NCBI GenBank assembly: GCA_030740295.1
Contig: JASLXP010000419.1
Location: forward strand, 1-16,368
Source: Planctomycetota bacterium
GTDB taxonomy: Bacteria; Planctomycetota; PUPC01; JACPCR01
Direction of reading: 5' to 3'
DNA length: 16,368 nt
Of the stretch, positions 1 through 7,462 are shown one piece after another. Each line of letters starts with the position of its first letter. Positions within the stretch are counted from its first letter, which is position 1. Both the position numbers and the translations under genes were made by a program. The notes under the pieces are model-generated. The model did no database searches. It was not told where the DNA came from and saw only the letters and a program-made list of their open reading frames with translations.

Positions 1-1
1 G

Positions 2-133
2 GGGACACTTAAAGAGATCGCCAACGGCCAGGGCTTCAAGTCGATCCGAGATGACGGTCTGGCAAAAGCCGCAGCCGGCGACACATCCGTCGCCGAGGTC
101 CTTCGTGTGACGGCAGGGTCCACCCCGGGTTAA
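2..133 (+). CDS. C-terminal end of a GspE/PilB-type secretion or pilus ATPase (partial)
   Basis: The reading frame is open from base 2 to the TAA at 131-133 and gives 43 residues; the rest of the gene lies upstream of the window. The segment contains GFKSIRDDGLAKAAAG followed by TSVAEVLRVT. It matches the typical end of type II secretion GspE / type IV pilus PilB ATPases, where a G-x-x-(S/T)-(I/L)-R-x-D-G-L-x-K segment precedes a T-S-x-x-E-V-L-R-V-T helix. These hexameric cytoplasmic ATPases drive assembly of the (pseudo)pilus at the inner membrane. No Walker motif is visible because only the tail is present, so GspE, PilB and PilT-like subtypes cannot be separated. It ends 191 bases before the next gene, and I see no convincing terminator in between. 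Confidence 0.72.
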   Translation, partial: GTLKEIANGQGFKSIRDDGLAKAAAGDTSVAEVLRVTAGSTPG

Positions 134-324
134 AACCTGGACACCGTTTACCGTCAAAGTTCTGTTATTTGGCAAGAGATCTTTTGGAGTGATTCGGGAT
201 CAGTATTCAAGGAGCATCGAAAATGAATTTGCATCCTGCATCCTGAATCCCAGCCCGACGCTGATCTGGTTGTTCTTAGACTTCGCGCTGCCCCGTCAGA
301 ACTCAACATACATGGGAGCACTTC

Positions 325-1494
325 ATGCCTCGTCTGCAGGAGTTCGAGAGAGAGCACGACCGTGATGTCCTTGATGCAGCGAGGGCGTTTTTCGAATCTT
401 TGCCGGCCACTACGCCGAGAGAGATTTTTCAAGTGCTCGAAGATCACGGGTACCGCGGGCAGGAGCAGGCGCGCAAGGCGGTCGCACTGATGGCTTACAG
501 GCACGTTCGCCGTATTCGTCGCATCCATCTTGGAGGGGTTCAGCGACGTACGCTGCCACCAAAGAACAATCTCCTTCTGATGGGGCCGACAGGGTGCGGC
601 AAGACTTTTCTGGTGGAGCTTCTTTTCGGAGAGATTCTGCAGTTGCCGACGGTTGTCATTGATATATCGGGATTCTCCGAGACCGGGTATGTCGGCGATG
701 ACGTGAAGACCATCCTCACCCGTCTTTTGAGTGCGGCGGAAGAAAATCCACTTGCCGCTTCGGCGGGAGTCATCTGTCTGGACGAATTCGACAAGCTGGC
801 AAGCTCCCAGAACAACGCCCGGTTTGATGGACAGGGCACCACCAAAGACGTGAGCGGATTCGGAGTGCAGAAAGAACTGCTGCGCATCCTCGAGTCTGCC
901 TATGTCGATGTGCCCATGGACTACAACAACACCATCTACAGCGATCGTATTCGCATCTACACTGGAGATATCGCATTCGTCGGTTGTGGCGCGTTCTCAG
1001 GATTTAAGAACACCGCAGCCACGCGGACCGGTGACCCGACCATCGGATTCAAGGCAACCGCTGATCTTTCTGAGAGAGATCTCATAGCCGTGGATATTGA
1101 AGATGGTGAGGCAAACGACATCGAGAATTTCAACTGCTACGGATTCCTTCCCGAGCTGATCGCGCGTTTCACCCGGCTCGTGCCGCTCCAGCCGCTGGAC
1201 AGGGAGACACTGAAGCTCATTCTGGTGGACAACGTGGTGAAGACCTTTGAAAGCGAGTTTGAATCTGAAGGATTGAGATTGAAGGTGGAGGAAAGCGTCT
1301 TGGATCACATCGTAAATCGGAGTTTTGAAAGACAGACAGGCGCCAGAGGATTGAACGCCATTCTCACCCAGACGATAGAAAACTGTGCGTTCGAACAGTT
1401 TGGTTCCGATGAAAAATGTGAGATCCGCCTCAGGATCCGCCGAGGAAAGATTCAGGCCGCAAGATATCGCATGAAAGCCAGGTCAGACGGCTGA
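325..1494 (+). CDS. ClpX-like AAA+ unfoldase lacking the zinc-binding domain
   Basis: This 389-residue protein has the ClpX ATPase core. Visible parts are Walker A GPTGCGKT (87-94), pore-1 loop GYVG (121-124), Walker B VICLDEFD (149-156), the DVSGFGVQKELL helix (175-186), GFLPELIARF with a candidate arginine finger R281, and sensor-2 GAR (339-341). It also keeps an IGF tripeptide (240-242) where ClpX carries its ClpP-docking loop. The N-terminus has no CxxC pairs, so the zinc-binding adaptor domain of ClpX is absent, and the ClpX RKH loop is replaced by an unrelated stretch near 197-211. A plausible role is ATP-driven unfolding of a restricted substrate set in the cytoplasm, perhaps with ClpP; the partner is inferred. 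The start at 325 is supported by GGGAG at 314-318. It could instead be a ClpX paralogue acting without a protease. Confidence 0.85.
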   Translation: MPRLQEFEREHDRDVLDAARAFFESLPATTPREIFQVLEDHGYRGQEQARKAVALMAYRHVRRIRRIHLGGVQRRTLPPKNNLLLMGPTGCGKTFLVELLFGEILQLPTVVIDISGFSETGYVGDDVKTILTRLLSAAEENPLAASAGVICLDEFDKLASSQNNARFDGQGTTKDVSGFGVQKELLRILESAYVDVPMDYNNTIYSDRIRIYTGDIAFVGCGAFSGFKNTAATRTGDPTIGFKATADLSERDLIAVDIEDGEANDIENFNCYGFLPELIARFTRLVPLQPLDRETLKLILVDNVVKTFESEFESEGLRLKVEESVLDHIVNRSFERQTGARGLNAILTQTIENCAFEQFGSDEKCEIRLRIRRGKIQAARYRMKARSDG

Positions 1495-1579
1495 TGACCC
1501 ACTGATGCAGCAAGATGTTGCAGCGACGACAGTTCGGCGGTGAACATCGGACTTTGAAACCCGAATCTGTCAGATCCGC

Positions 1580-1618
1580 CCCCCACATAAAGATTTGGAT
1601 TGCCCCCACATAAAGATT
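1580..1618. repeat. Pair of 16-bp direct repeats, operator-like
   Basis: CCCCCACATAAAGATT occurs at 1580-1595 and again, perfectly, at 1603-1618, a 23-base period. The pair lies in the 334-base gap between the ClpX-like gene and the DUF1549 gene, about 40 bases upstream of an extended -10 box. A spacing near two helical turns upstream of a promoter is what tandem regulator sites look like. A relic of a mobile-element end is an alternative. I see no third copy in the window. Confidence 0.5.
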
Positions 1619-1653
1619 CAGTGCAGATTGCATCCTGAGTATGCAAGGTTTTC

Positions 1654-1662
1654 TGGTATAAT
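1654..1662 (+). promoter_or_regulatory. Extended -10 promoter upstream of the DUF1549 gene
   Basis: TGGTATAAT combines a TGn extension with a perfect TATAAT (1657-1662). No good -35 hexamer stands at 16-18 bases (CCTGAG at 1634-1639), which fits either an extended -10 promoter or one that needs an activator at the direct repeats upstream. Transcription would start near 1669, leaving an untranslated leader of about 160 bases before the DUF1549 start. In the leader I see only weak, short inverted repeats and no riboswitch that I recognise. Confidence 0.45.
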
Positions 1663-1828
1663 TTGTTGGCGCTGCTGGAATTGCAGGGTTGAGCTTGGCG
1701 GTTATACTCATCAGTCCCTTGGCCTCCCTGCGCCCTGAGGTGGGAGCCCCCTGATTTATTATTGAAGTTGTCCGCCTGTTCCTAACCCCCATGAGAGCAG
1801 GTGGCATTTTTCTGTTTAGGAGTTCCAA

Positions 1829-3454
1829 ATGAGACATCGGAAGTACTCCCTGGCTGCCGGATTGACCGCAATGGCCGGCTTCTTTCTGTGGCCAGCGATG
1901 GCTGATGCCGGCCTCCCACGAGAGGGGAATAAGGACATTTCATTCGCCCGGAAGGTGGATGAGTTTGTCTACAACAAGTTGAAAGAAGAACAGCTTGTTC
2001 CCGCAAAGATGACCACGGATTCTGAATTCCTCCGCCGTCTTTCTCTCGATCTTACAGGCACCATCCCTCCCGCCGAAGAAGTTGTCGCTTTCCTCAATAA
2101 CAAAGACCGGAAGAAGCGAGCGAAGAAGATTGACGAGTACCTCAACCATCCGATGTTTGCTGAAAACCTCGCCATGCTCTGGGCAAACCTCCTCATAACT
2201 CGAGATGGGGGCGACGCGGACCGCTCCCTGATGGAGAAATACCTGAAGGACAGCTTCCTTTACAACAAGCCTTACGACGAAATGGCCCGCGAGCTCCTGA
2301 CGGCCACTGGCCTGAGTGATGAGAATCCCGCGGTGAACTATCTCGTCCGCCGCAGTGGAAGCGCACCGGAATTGGCCGGACACAGCGCACGAGTATTCAT
2401 GGGCCTCCAGATTCAATGCGCACAGTGTCACAACCATCCTTACGAAAGATGGACGCAGGACGATTTCTGGGGATACGCAGCGTATTTTTCGGGAATCTCC
2501 AAGAGAGAAATGGGCATGCGTGGCGACAAATTTCGTCCGTTCCTGCTGCGCGATGCTGGTGGAGGCAAGGTCCGTTTCCAGGTGCGCGGCAAACCGGGCT
2601 CTGGTGTAAGTGCCCAGGAGATTTTTAAAGAGATCAATCAGCCCATGTTTCTGCAGATGAAACTCCCGGCAAAAAGAACAGGTCGCTGGGTAGACCAGAT
2701 GGCCAAGACCATGACCCATCCCAGAAACACTCTGTTTGCCAAATCCATCGTCAACCGGACCTGGAGTCACCTGCTGGGCCGCGGGCTCGTTATGCCTATC
2801 GATGACCTGGGAGAGAACAACCCGCCCACCCACCCTGAGCTGCTTGAAAGCCTTGCCGATGATTTCATGGACAAAGGATACGACCTCAAATACCTGTATC
2901 GGATGATCTGCAACACCCGCACGTACCAGAGGTCTTCGGCCCCTCGTAATCGCAAATATGAGGGTTCGGATTTCTATGCCTACGCCAACATGAAGCCGAT
3001 GACGCCCGAGCAGCTCTTCAGCGCGATGGTTCAGGCCACAGGGCTCGACGGGAAACAGCGATACAGCCATCCCCAGAGAATCCGTGACTGGAAAATGCGG
3101 ACGATTCGGCCCTTTGTCTTTAACTTCGGCAATGACGAAGAGGAAGTCATCGAAGATTTCCAGGGAACGATCCCGCAGGCTCTTCTCATGATGAATGGCC
3201 AGATAGTGAGCGAGGGAATCAAGGTTTCCAAGGGCGGAAATCTGGATCGCCTGTTCAAGATTCGCAAGAGCGACGATGACCGGGTCGAGCTGATGTTCCT
3301 TGCCGCGCTTTCGAGACGACCCGCATCATCCGAAAAGAGAGAGATCCTCTCATACATCAAGCGCAAGGGAACAGCGGCGCAGAAGCGCAAAGAAGGCTAT
3401 GAAGACGCCTTCTGGGCAATGTTGAATGCTACCGAATTCCTCTTTAACCATTGA
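1829..3454 (+). CDS. Exported DUF1549/DUF1553 protein with a CxxCH motif
   Basis: The 541-residue product starts with a signal peptide (about 1-27: basic n-region, hydrophobic core, ADA/G cleavage region). DUF1549 follows from about 38, including FLRRLSLDLTGTIP and the hallmark QCAQCHNHPYERW, whose CAQCH at 197-201 is a c-type haem-like motif. The second half is DUF1553, with NRTWSHLLGRGLV, a DLGENNPPTHPELL stretch, FQGTIPQALLMMNG and a C-terminal LSRRP...LNATEFLFNH. Function is unknown; the family is abundant in Planctomycetes and relatives and is usually found next to DUF1501. Many homologues also carry an N-terminal cytochrome c-like domain, which is absent here, making this a short form. 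The start is fixed by AGGAG at 1818-1822, six bases from the ATG. The DUF1501 gene follows after 35 bases, so they are probably one transcript. Confidence 0.9.
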   Translation: MRHRKYSLAAGLTAMAGFFLWPAMADAGLPREGNKDISFARKVDEFVYNKLKEEQLVPAKMTTDSEFLRRLSLDLTGTIPPAEEVVAFLNNKDRKKRAKKIDEYLNHPMFAENLAMLWANLLITRDGGDADRSLMEKYLKDSFLYNKPYDEMARELLTATGLSDENPAVNYLVRRSGSAPELAGHSARVFMGLQIQCAQCHNHPYERWTQDDFWGYAAYFSGISKREMGMRGDKFRPFLLRDAGGGKVRFQVRGKPGSGVSAQEIFKEINQPMFLQMKLPAKRTGRWVDQMAKTMTHPRNTLFAKSIVNRTWSHLLGRGLVMPIDDLGENNPPTHPELLESLADDFMDKGYDLKYLYRMICNTRTYQRSSAPRNRKYEGSDFYAYANMKPMTPEQLFSAMVQATGLDGKQRYSHPQRIRDWKMRTIRPFVFNFGNDEEEVIEDFQGTIPQALLMMNGQIVSEGIKVSKGGNLDRLFKIRKSDDDRVELMFLAALSRRPASSEKREILSYIKRKGTAAQKRKEGYEDAFWAMLNATEFLFNH

Positions 3455-3489
3455 AATCGCTATATACCGTCCCTGAGAAAGGAGACCTC

Positions 3490-4848
3490 ATGTCCGAATA
3501 CATCGAAGTACCTGCGAATGACCCCATCCTGGCCACAGGTCCGGACGAGACCGGTCTTTGTGGCATTTCCCGCCGCCAGTTTGTTAAGGGCTCGACGGCC
3601 GCCGCCATCGGCTCATTGGCCTGTAACTGGTCAGACCTGCTTGCCGCGGAAAAGCTGCCCCGACTGCCGGATTCCCGCGCAGACCAGGTAATCGTCATGT
3701 GGATGGGTGGAGGCCCAACCCAGATGGAAACCTGGGATCCCAAACCTGAGCACGCCAATGGTGGAGAGCTTGGTGCTGTTGACACATCCGTCGACGGCAT
3801 CCGAATTGGCGCTACCTTGCCCAAGATCGCCAGGGAATTCAAAGATGTCTCCGTCATCCGGTCCATGGCTACCGGCGAAGGCAACCATGGCCGCGGTACC
3901 TACCTGATGCATACCGGCTATACGCCGACCGGCACGGTAAAGCATCCGGGCGTCGGCTCAATCATCTCCAGCGAAACGGTCGATCATCAGCCCGCTGGAT
4001 TCGACCTGCCGAACTTCATCTCCGTCCGAACTCCGTCACAGGGCGCAGGCTTCCTTGGCGTCGACCACGAACCGCTCGTCGTCAGCGACCCGCGCAACCC
4101 GATTGCGAACATGCGTTACAACTACTCGAAGGACCGCTTCTTTCAGAGAGTGAAACTTCTCGGCAGACTCGATAAGCGTTTCGCCGCGTCAAAGGGCAAG
4201 GAAGAGGTCGCCGCGCATAACAAGATTTACCAGCGTACCATTCGCCTCATCCACTCGAAGCGCACCAAAGAAGCCTTCGATATCACCAAGGAACCTGAAA
4301 AGGTCCTCGATGATTACGGTAAGGTCATGGTCGATGGAGTAGAAACGGCCAACGGGTTTGGCACGAGTGCCCTCATGGCCCGCAAGCTCCTCGAAGCAGG
4401 GGTCCGTTTCGTCGAGATCAGCCTCGGTGGATGGGACATGCACGGCCAGATTGCCATGAACGCCACCCGCAACAACACCATGCTTGACGGCGCGTTCTCC
4501 GCTCTCGTCAGAGATTTGCGTTCCCGCGGCATGCTTGAGAGAACCCTCATCGTCTGGATGGGTGAGTTCGGCCGTACGCCGGGAATCAACAACAATGCCG
4601 GCCGTGATCACTGGGCCCGTTCCTGGTCGATCGCCATGGCTGGTGGTGGGGTCAACGGTGGTTTGGCCGTCGGCAAGACCTCCAAAGACGGCATGGATGT
4701 CGATGCAGATCCACACACCTCACCGGATGTCCTCGCCACCATCTACAAGTCCCTTGGCTTCGACGTCAAGAAGATCAACTACTCCTCACGGGGTCGCCCG
4801 ATCCCGCTCGTCCGTGGTGGAGCGCCGATAGACGAACTCGTCGTCTGA
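3490..4848 (+). CDS. Tat-exported DUF1501 protein (alkaline phosphatase/sulfatase-like fold)
   Basis: The product has 452 residues from the ATG at 3490, which has an ideal AAAGGAG at 3478-3484. The frame is open back to a TTG at 3451 that overlaps the previous stop, but that start has no comparable ribosome site. A twin-arginine signal SRRQFVK (27-33) and hydrophobic stretch follow a 26-residue leader, so the protein is probably exported folded. DUF1501 features are VIVMWMGGGPTQMETWDPK near 67-85, GNHGRGTYLMHTGY (131-144), GGWDMHG (313-319), WMGEFGRTP (356-364) and GRDHW (371-375). The family belongs to the alkaline phosphatase superfamily clan, and the Asp/His/Glu-containing motifs could bind metal, but no reaction is established. 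It almost always neighbours DUF1549/DUF1553 proteins, as here, so the two probably act together. Confidence 0.9.
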   Translation: MSEYIEVPANDPILATGPDETGLCGISRRQFVKGSTAAAIGSLACNWSDLLAAEKLPRLPDSRADQVIVMWMGGGPTQMETWDPKPEHANGGELGAVDTSVDGIRIGATLPKIAREFKDVSVIRSMATGEGNHGRGTYLMHTGYTPTGTVKHPGVGSIISSETVDHQPAGFDLPNFISVRTPSQGAGFLGVDHEPLVVSDPRNPIANMRYNYSKDRFFQRVKLLGRLDKRFAASKGKEEVAAHNKIYQRTIRLIHSKRTKEAFDITKEPEKVLDDYGKVMVDGVETANGFGTSALMARKLLEAGVRFVEISLGGWDMHGQIAMNATRNNTMLDGAFSALVRDLRSRGMLERTLIVWMGEFGRTPGINNNAGRDHWARSWSIAMAGGGVNGGLAVGKTSKDGMDVDADPHTSPDVLATIYKSLGFDVKKINYSSRGRPIPLVRGGAPIDELVV

Positions 4849-4871
4849 TCCGGGACACAAGTTAAACTTTG

Positions 4872-4906
4872 ATAGCGGGCTCCCCAGGGAGCCCGCTATT
4901 TCTTTG
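4872..4906 (+). terminator. Rho-independent terminator after the DUF1549-DUF1501 genes
   Basis: A perfect 12-bp stem, ATAGCGGGCTCC (4872-4883) with GGAGCCCGCTAT (4888-4899), closes a four-base loop CCAG and is followed by the T-rich TTCTTTG. It lies 23 bases past the DUF1501 stop codon and separates this unit from the repeat element downstream. Confidence 0.85.
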
Positions 4907-4925
4907 TCTGGATAGCTGTTCAGGG

Positions 4926-4965
4926 CCCCCGTTCTTACTTTACATTTAGTAGGTCAAGACGGGGG
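4926..4965. repeat. Imperfect hairpin CCCCCGT...ACGGGGG
   Basis: CCCCCGTTCTT (4926-4936) can pair with AAGACGGGGG (4956-4965) with a single bulge, around a loop of about 19 bases. It sits between the terminator and the nested palindrome. It may be part of the same structured region. It is not followed by a convincing T-run, so I do not call it a terminator. Confidence 0.4.
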
Positions 4966-4979
4966 TGTCTTTACGGATT

Positions 4980-5186
4980 TCAGGGGCAACGCCCCGCAGG
5001 TTTGCCTAGCCCAGCCCGGCGGGCTGGGAAGAAGTAATGAGGCACAATCAAAGGGGCAACGCCCCGATCATTTGCACGACTAACCTGCTGCAAATGGCCG
5101 GGGCGTTGCCCCTGAATGGCAATCCTTCTCCAAACCCAGCCCGTCGTTGGGCTGGGCTAGGCAAAAGACCGAGGCTTCGCCCCTGA
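4980..5186. repeat. Nested palindromic element, about 207 bp (REP/MITE-like)
   Basis: The region is a quasi-palindrome built of nested arms. The outermost arms are 4980-4996 and 5170-5186, matching at 14 of 17 positions. Next is a perfect 17-bp arm pair, 5001-5017 with 5149-5165. Innermost is a hairpin, 5052-5066 with 5099-5113 (15 bp perfect), continued by CATTTGCA (5069-5076) with TGCAAATG (5089-5096) around a 12-base loop. Two local hairpins, 5010-5028 and 5135-5156, reuse CCCAGCCC/GGGCTGGG and would compete with the long-range pairing. The core unit GGGGCAACGCCCC, itself a small hairpin, occurs at 4983-4995 and 5053-5065, inverted at 5100-5112, and degenerate and inverted at about 5171-5183. 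No coding potential is evident. It looks like a REP cluster or a non-autonomous element; no target-site duplication was identified. Confidence 0.65.
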
Positions 5187-5294
5187 TCAAGAGGACTCCT
5201 GTACTGCCTCAGCAGAATGTGGCTCGCCCACCACTCTGAATGGTCACGTCTGAATAACGGCAATGGCAATGCGTCCACAAATACCCACCCCCTT

Positions 5295-5323
5295 TTGTGC
5301 CATTCCAGGCCCATCCATATAAT
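5295..5323 (+). promoter_or_regulatory. Sigma-70-type promoter for the haem-binding-like protein gene
   Basis: TTGTGC (5295-5300), a 17-base spacer and a perfect TATAAT (5318-5323) stand 47 bases upstream of the ATG at 5370. Transcription would begin near 5330, just ahead of the ribosome site GGAGG at 5357-5361. This supports the start at 5370 over an in-frame start at 5217, which would place the promoter inside the coding region. The stretch 5187-5294 between the palindrome and this promoter holds nothing else I recognise. Confidence 0.5.
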
Positions 5324-5369
5324 CCCGCCCCCTTTGAAAAACATCCATCAGTTAACGGAGGACGAAGAT

Positions 5370-6290
5370 ATGAAAACGACCGGCATGCTGTTGGCATTCA
5401 GCGCACTGACCGTCGTCTGCAGCCCCAGCAACGGAGAAGTCCTTGATGCCAAAGTGAAAAAAGTTTCAGAAGGCCCAACACTGGACGGCAAAGCGGATGA
5501 CCTGTGCTGGCAATCAGCGACCGGTTACAGGGCAGACCTGCTGGGAGTCGGAGACCTGATCGACACTAAGATCAAATCGACCATGAAGGTCGTCCAGGAC
5601 GGCAAGTCCGTTCACTTCCTGTTCATCTGGGAAGATCCCGATGCCAGCATAAAGCACAAATCCTATGTCTGGAGCGAAAAGAAGAATTTCTATCAGGAAA
5701 TCAACGACCTCGAAGACCAGTTCTCCGTAGCCTTCGAACTCAAAGGCGCATTTTCCGCGAACATGCTCACCCCTCTCCGCAGCAGAATTCCGATCTATTG
5801 GGATGTCTGGCAATGGGGCGCCGCCCGGACGGACAACGGATACGCCCTCGACTTGTGGCACATCTATAGCCAGAAAGCTCTCTCGCCAAAGATCAAGAAA
5901 CAATCCAAACACCGTGATCGCCAGGGCAAGATTATCTGGATGGCACGCCCGGATGACAAGGGCACGCCGGTTTATTCAGAAAAGAAGATGATGTCAGCAC
6001 AGAGAAGGAAAAAGACAGCCCCGGCCGTCGCACGTTTCCACACAACGAAACCGACTGGCAGCGCTGCTGACGTAACGGCCAGGGCCACATGGGCCGATGG
6101 CAAATGGACGATCGAGATGTCCAGAGGCCTTAAGACAAAGGACACGGCCTGGCCCCGCGGCAAATACCCCACAGGTGCGCCCGATGTTCAGTTCGTGGCT
6201 GGTAAGACCTACAAAATGGCCCTCGCATCGTTCAACCACATCGAAGGCAACACACACTACGCTTCGGATGTCATCCGATTGACTTTCTAG
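5370..6290 (+). CDS. Exported protein of the ethylbenzene dehydrogenase haem-binding (CBM9-like) family
   Basis: The 306-residue product begins with a probable signal peptide (about 1-22). EGPTLDGKADDLCW (34-47) is the entry strand typical of CBM9/EB_dh domains. VHFLFIWEDPD (81-91), NDLEDQFSVAFEL (112-124), YWDVWQWGAARTDNGYALDL (143-162) and the terminal FNHIEGNTHYASDVIRLTF follow the order seen in the ethylbenzene dehydrogenase gamma-subunit family (PF09459). Those subunits bind haem b and pass electrons to or from a molybdenum enzyme; no such enzyme gene is visible nearby. M132 and the C-terminal histidines are possible haem ligands, but I cannot assign them. The gene is flanked by its own promoter and terminator. 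GGAGG at 5357-5361 decides the start. An alternative is a CBM9-type carbohydrate-binding protein, because the folds are related. Confidence 0.68.
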   Translation: MKTTGMLLAFSALTVVCSPSNGEVLDAKVKKVSEGPTLDGKADDLCWQSATGYRADLLGVGDLIDTKIKSTMKVVQDGKSVHFLFIWEDPDASIKHKSYVWSEKKNFYQEINDLEDQFSVAFELKGAFSANMLTPLRSRIPIYWDVWQWGAARTDNGYALDLWHIYSQKALSPKIKKQSKHRDRQGKIIWMARPDDKGTPVYSEKKMMSAQRRKKTAPAVARFHTTKPTGSAADVTARATWADGKWTIEMSRGLKTKDTAWPRGKYPTGAPDVQFVAGKTYKMALASFNHIEGNTHYASDVIRLTF

Positions 6291-6312
6291 ACCTGTCAAA
6301 GCTGAAAACAGT

Positions 6313-6346
6313 AAAGGGCAGCGTCATAATGGCGTTGCCCTTTTTT
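6313..6346 (+). terminator. Rho-independent terminator
   Basis: AAAGGGCAGCG (6313-6323) pairs with CGTTGCCCTTT (6333-6343) with one G-T pair around a nine-base loop, and the stem runs into TTTTTT at 6341-6346. It lies 22 bases past the TAG stop of the haem-binding-like gene and isolates it from the creatininase gene downstream. Confidence 0.88.
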
Positions 6347-6448
6347 GTTGAGTTCTGATTGCCTGGCGGTTAACGATGAGTATGAACGTGAAGAATGTAG
6401 AGTTGAGACTGAGCTATTCGCCCCTGGCCTGAAAGTGGAGTGAAAAGT

Positions 6449-7339
6449 ATGAAAGAAACCAAGGTCCGATGGGAAGAGATGTTTCCCGAAGAATTTGTCG
6501 AAGCTCAACAGGCGCATCCGATCTGTTACATGGCCTACGGACTCTCTGAGCCGCACGGCGCATACAACGCGCTTGGACTCGATTTCATCAAAGCACAGGG
6601 AATCTTGGAGAGGGCCGCCGCGACCAATGGTGGGATCGTCGCGCCGCCGATGGCCTGGCATATTACCGACCTGCCGTACTTCCATACCGGGCCGGATGGC
6701 TGGTTTGCAGGCGCGGGGATCAAGCAGTCCCTAGCCAGCTCCATCCCTTCAGACCTCTTCTATCGATTGGTTCTATTTCAGATCCGTGCCTTTGATGCAA
6801 GGGGATTTCACGCGGCAATCCTGGTGACCGGCCATTACGGAGGACTCGAGCGTCACATCCGTCTGCTGTGCGAGTATTACATAAGGCGCACAGGCTCTCC
6901 GATCCAACTTTACGCGTGCGCGGACTGGGAACTGATCCGGCATGAAGATTACAGAGGCGACCACGCCGGCGTCACCGAAACTTCTCAACTCATGGCGGTG
7001 AGGCCCGACCTGGTTGATCTGCAAAGGGGAGAAGTCCCATCTGAGTTGGGCACGAATTACGCCGGTTCCGAGTTTCCCAACAAAAAGGGCCGCTCCCCTG
7101 GTAAGGAGTTGGGCGAGAAGATCGTGAGCTCTCAGATTGTGCGTCTGGCCGAGATAAAGGACGAGCTGCTTGACGCGTTCACGCCCAAAGAGGATTGGAT
7201 CGCGCCTTCGATCACAGAAGCCGAGGACATCTGGCATCGTTATGACTCTCTGACTCGAAAATACTGGTCAACAACGATCGAGGAGCATCGCCGAAGATCG
7301 GAGCCAGAGTTCCCGGGCTGGGAGGCATTGGGCGAGTGA
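6449..7339 (+). CDS. Creatininase-family metal-dependent amidohydrolase
   Basis: The product has 296 residues from the ATG at 6449, which has GGAG at 6437-6440; an in-frame GTG at 6440 overlaps that ribosome site and is unlikely. Creatininase (PF02633) landmarks are LSEPHGAYNALGLD (32-45) with candidate metal ligands E34, H36 and D45, GHYGG (128-132) with H129, and DHAGVTETSQLM (171-182) with H172 and E177. In Pseudomonas creatininase the residue two after the GH histidine is a metal-binding glutamate; here it is G131, as in many family members that act on other substrates. No signal peptide is seen, so it is cytoplasmic. The substrate is unknown: creatinine is unlikely from context, and cleavage of a cyclic amide or formamide is the family-level expectation. 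It probably heads a unit with the lipoprotein and sulfatase downstream. Confidence 0.85.
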   Translation: MKETKVRWEEMFPEEFVEAQQAHPICYMAYGLSEPHGAYNALGLDFIKAQGILERAAATNGGIVAPPMAWHITDLPYFHTGPDGWFAGAGIKQSLASSIPSDLFYRLVLFQIRAFDARGFHAAILVTGHYGGLERHIRLLCEYYIRRTGSPIQLYACADWELIRHEDYRGDHAGVTETSQLMAVRPDLVDLQRGEVPSELGTNYAGSEFPNKKGRSPGKELGEKIVSSQIVRLAEIKDELLDAFTPKEDWIAPSITEAEDIWHRYDSLTRKYWSTTIEEHRRRSEPEFPGWEALGE

Positions 7340-7462
7340 CCTTTTCCGAATTCAAAACCGTTTCGATCGTTCGAACCCATTTTCAGTCTTCGAGTGAGGA
7401 CTTCTGTTGCCCGGGCTCGGTGATCTCCAACGTCCCCGCAGACAGAACCAGTGACCATTAAC

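Noticed and set aside
228..245. Tandem GCATCCT repeat upstream of the ClpX-like gene
   Set aside because: Only two short copies; a similar GCATCCTGA at about 1630 is too short to be meaningful by itself.
1940..3070. Open frame of 376 codons on the minus strand
   Set aside because: Antisense shadow of the DUF1549/DUF1553 gene, with no motif or ribosome site of its own.
3451..3489. TTG start extending the DUF1501 protein by 13 residues
   Set aside because: The ATG at 3490 has a near-perfect ribosome site and the upstream start overlaps the previous stop without one.
4980..5186. CRISPR array or integron attC site
   Set aside because: The repeats are inverted and nested, not regularly spaced direct repeats with spacers, and I see no attC-type conserved core triplets or adjacent cassette genes.
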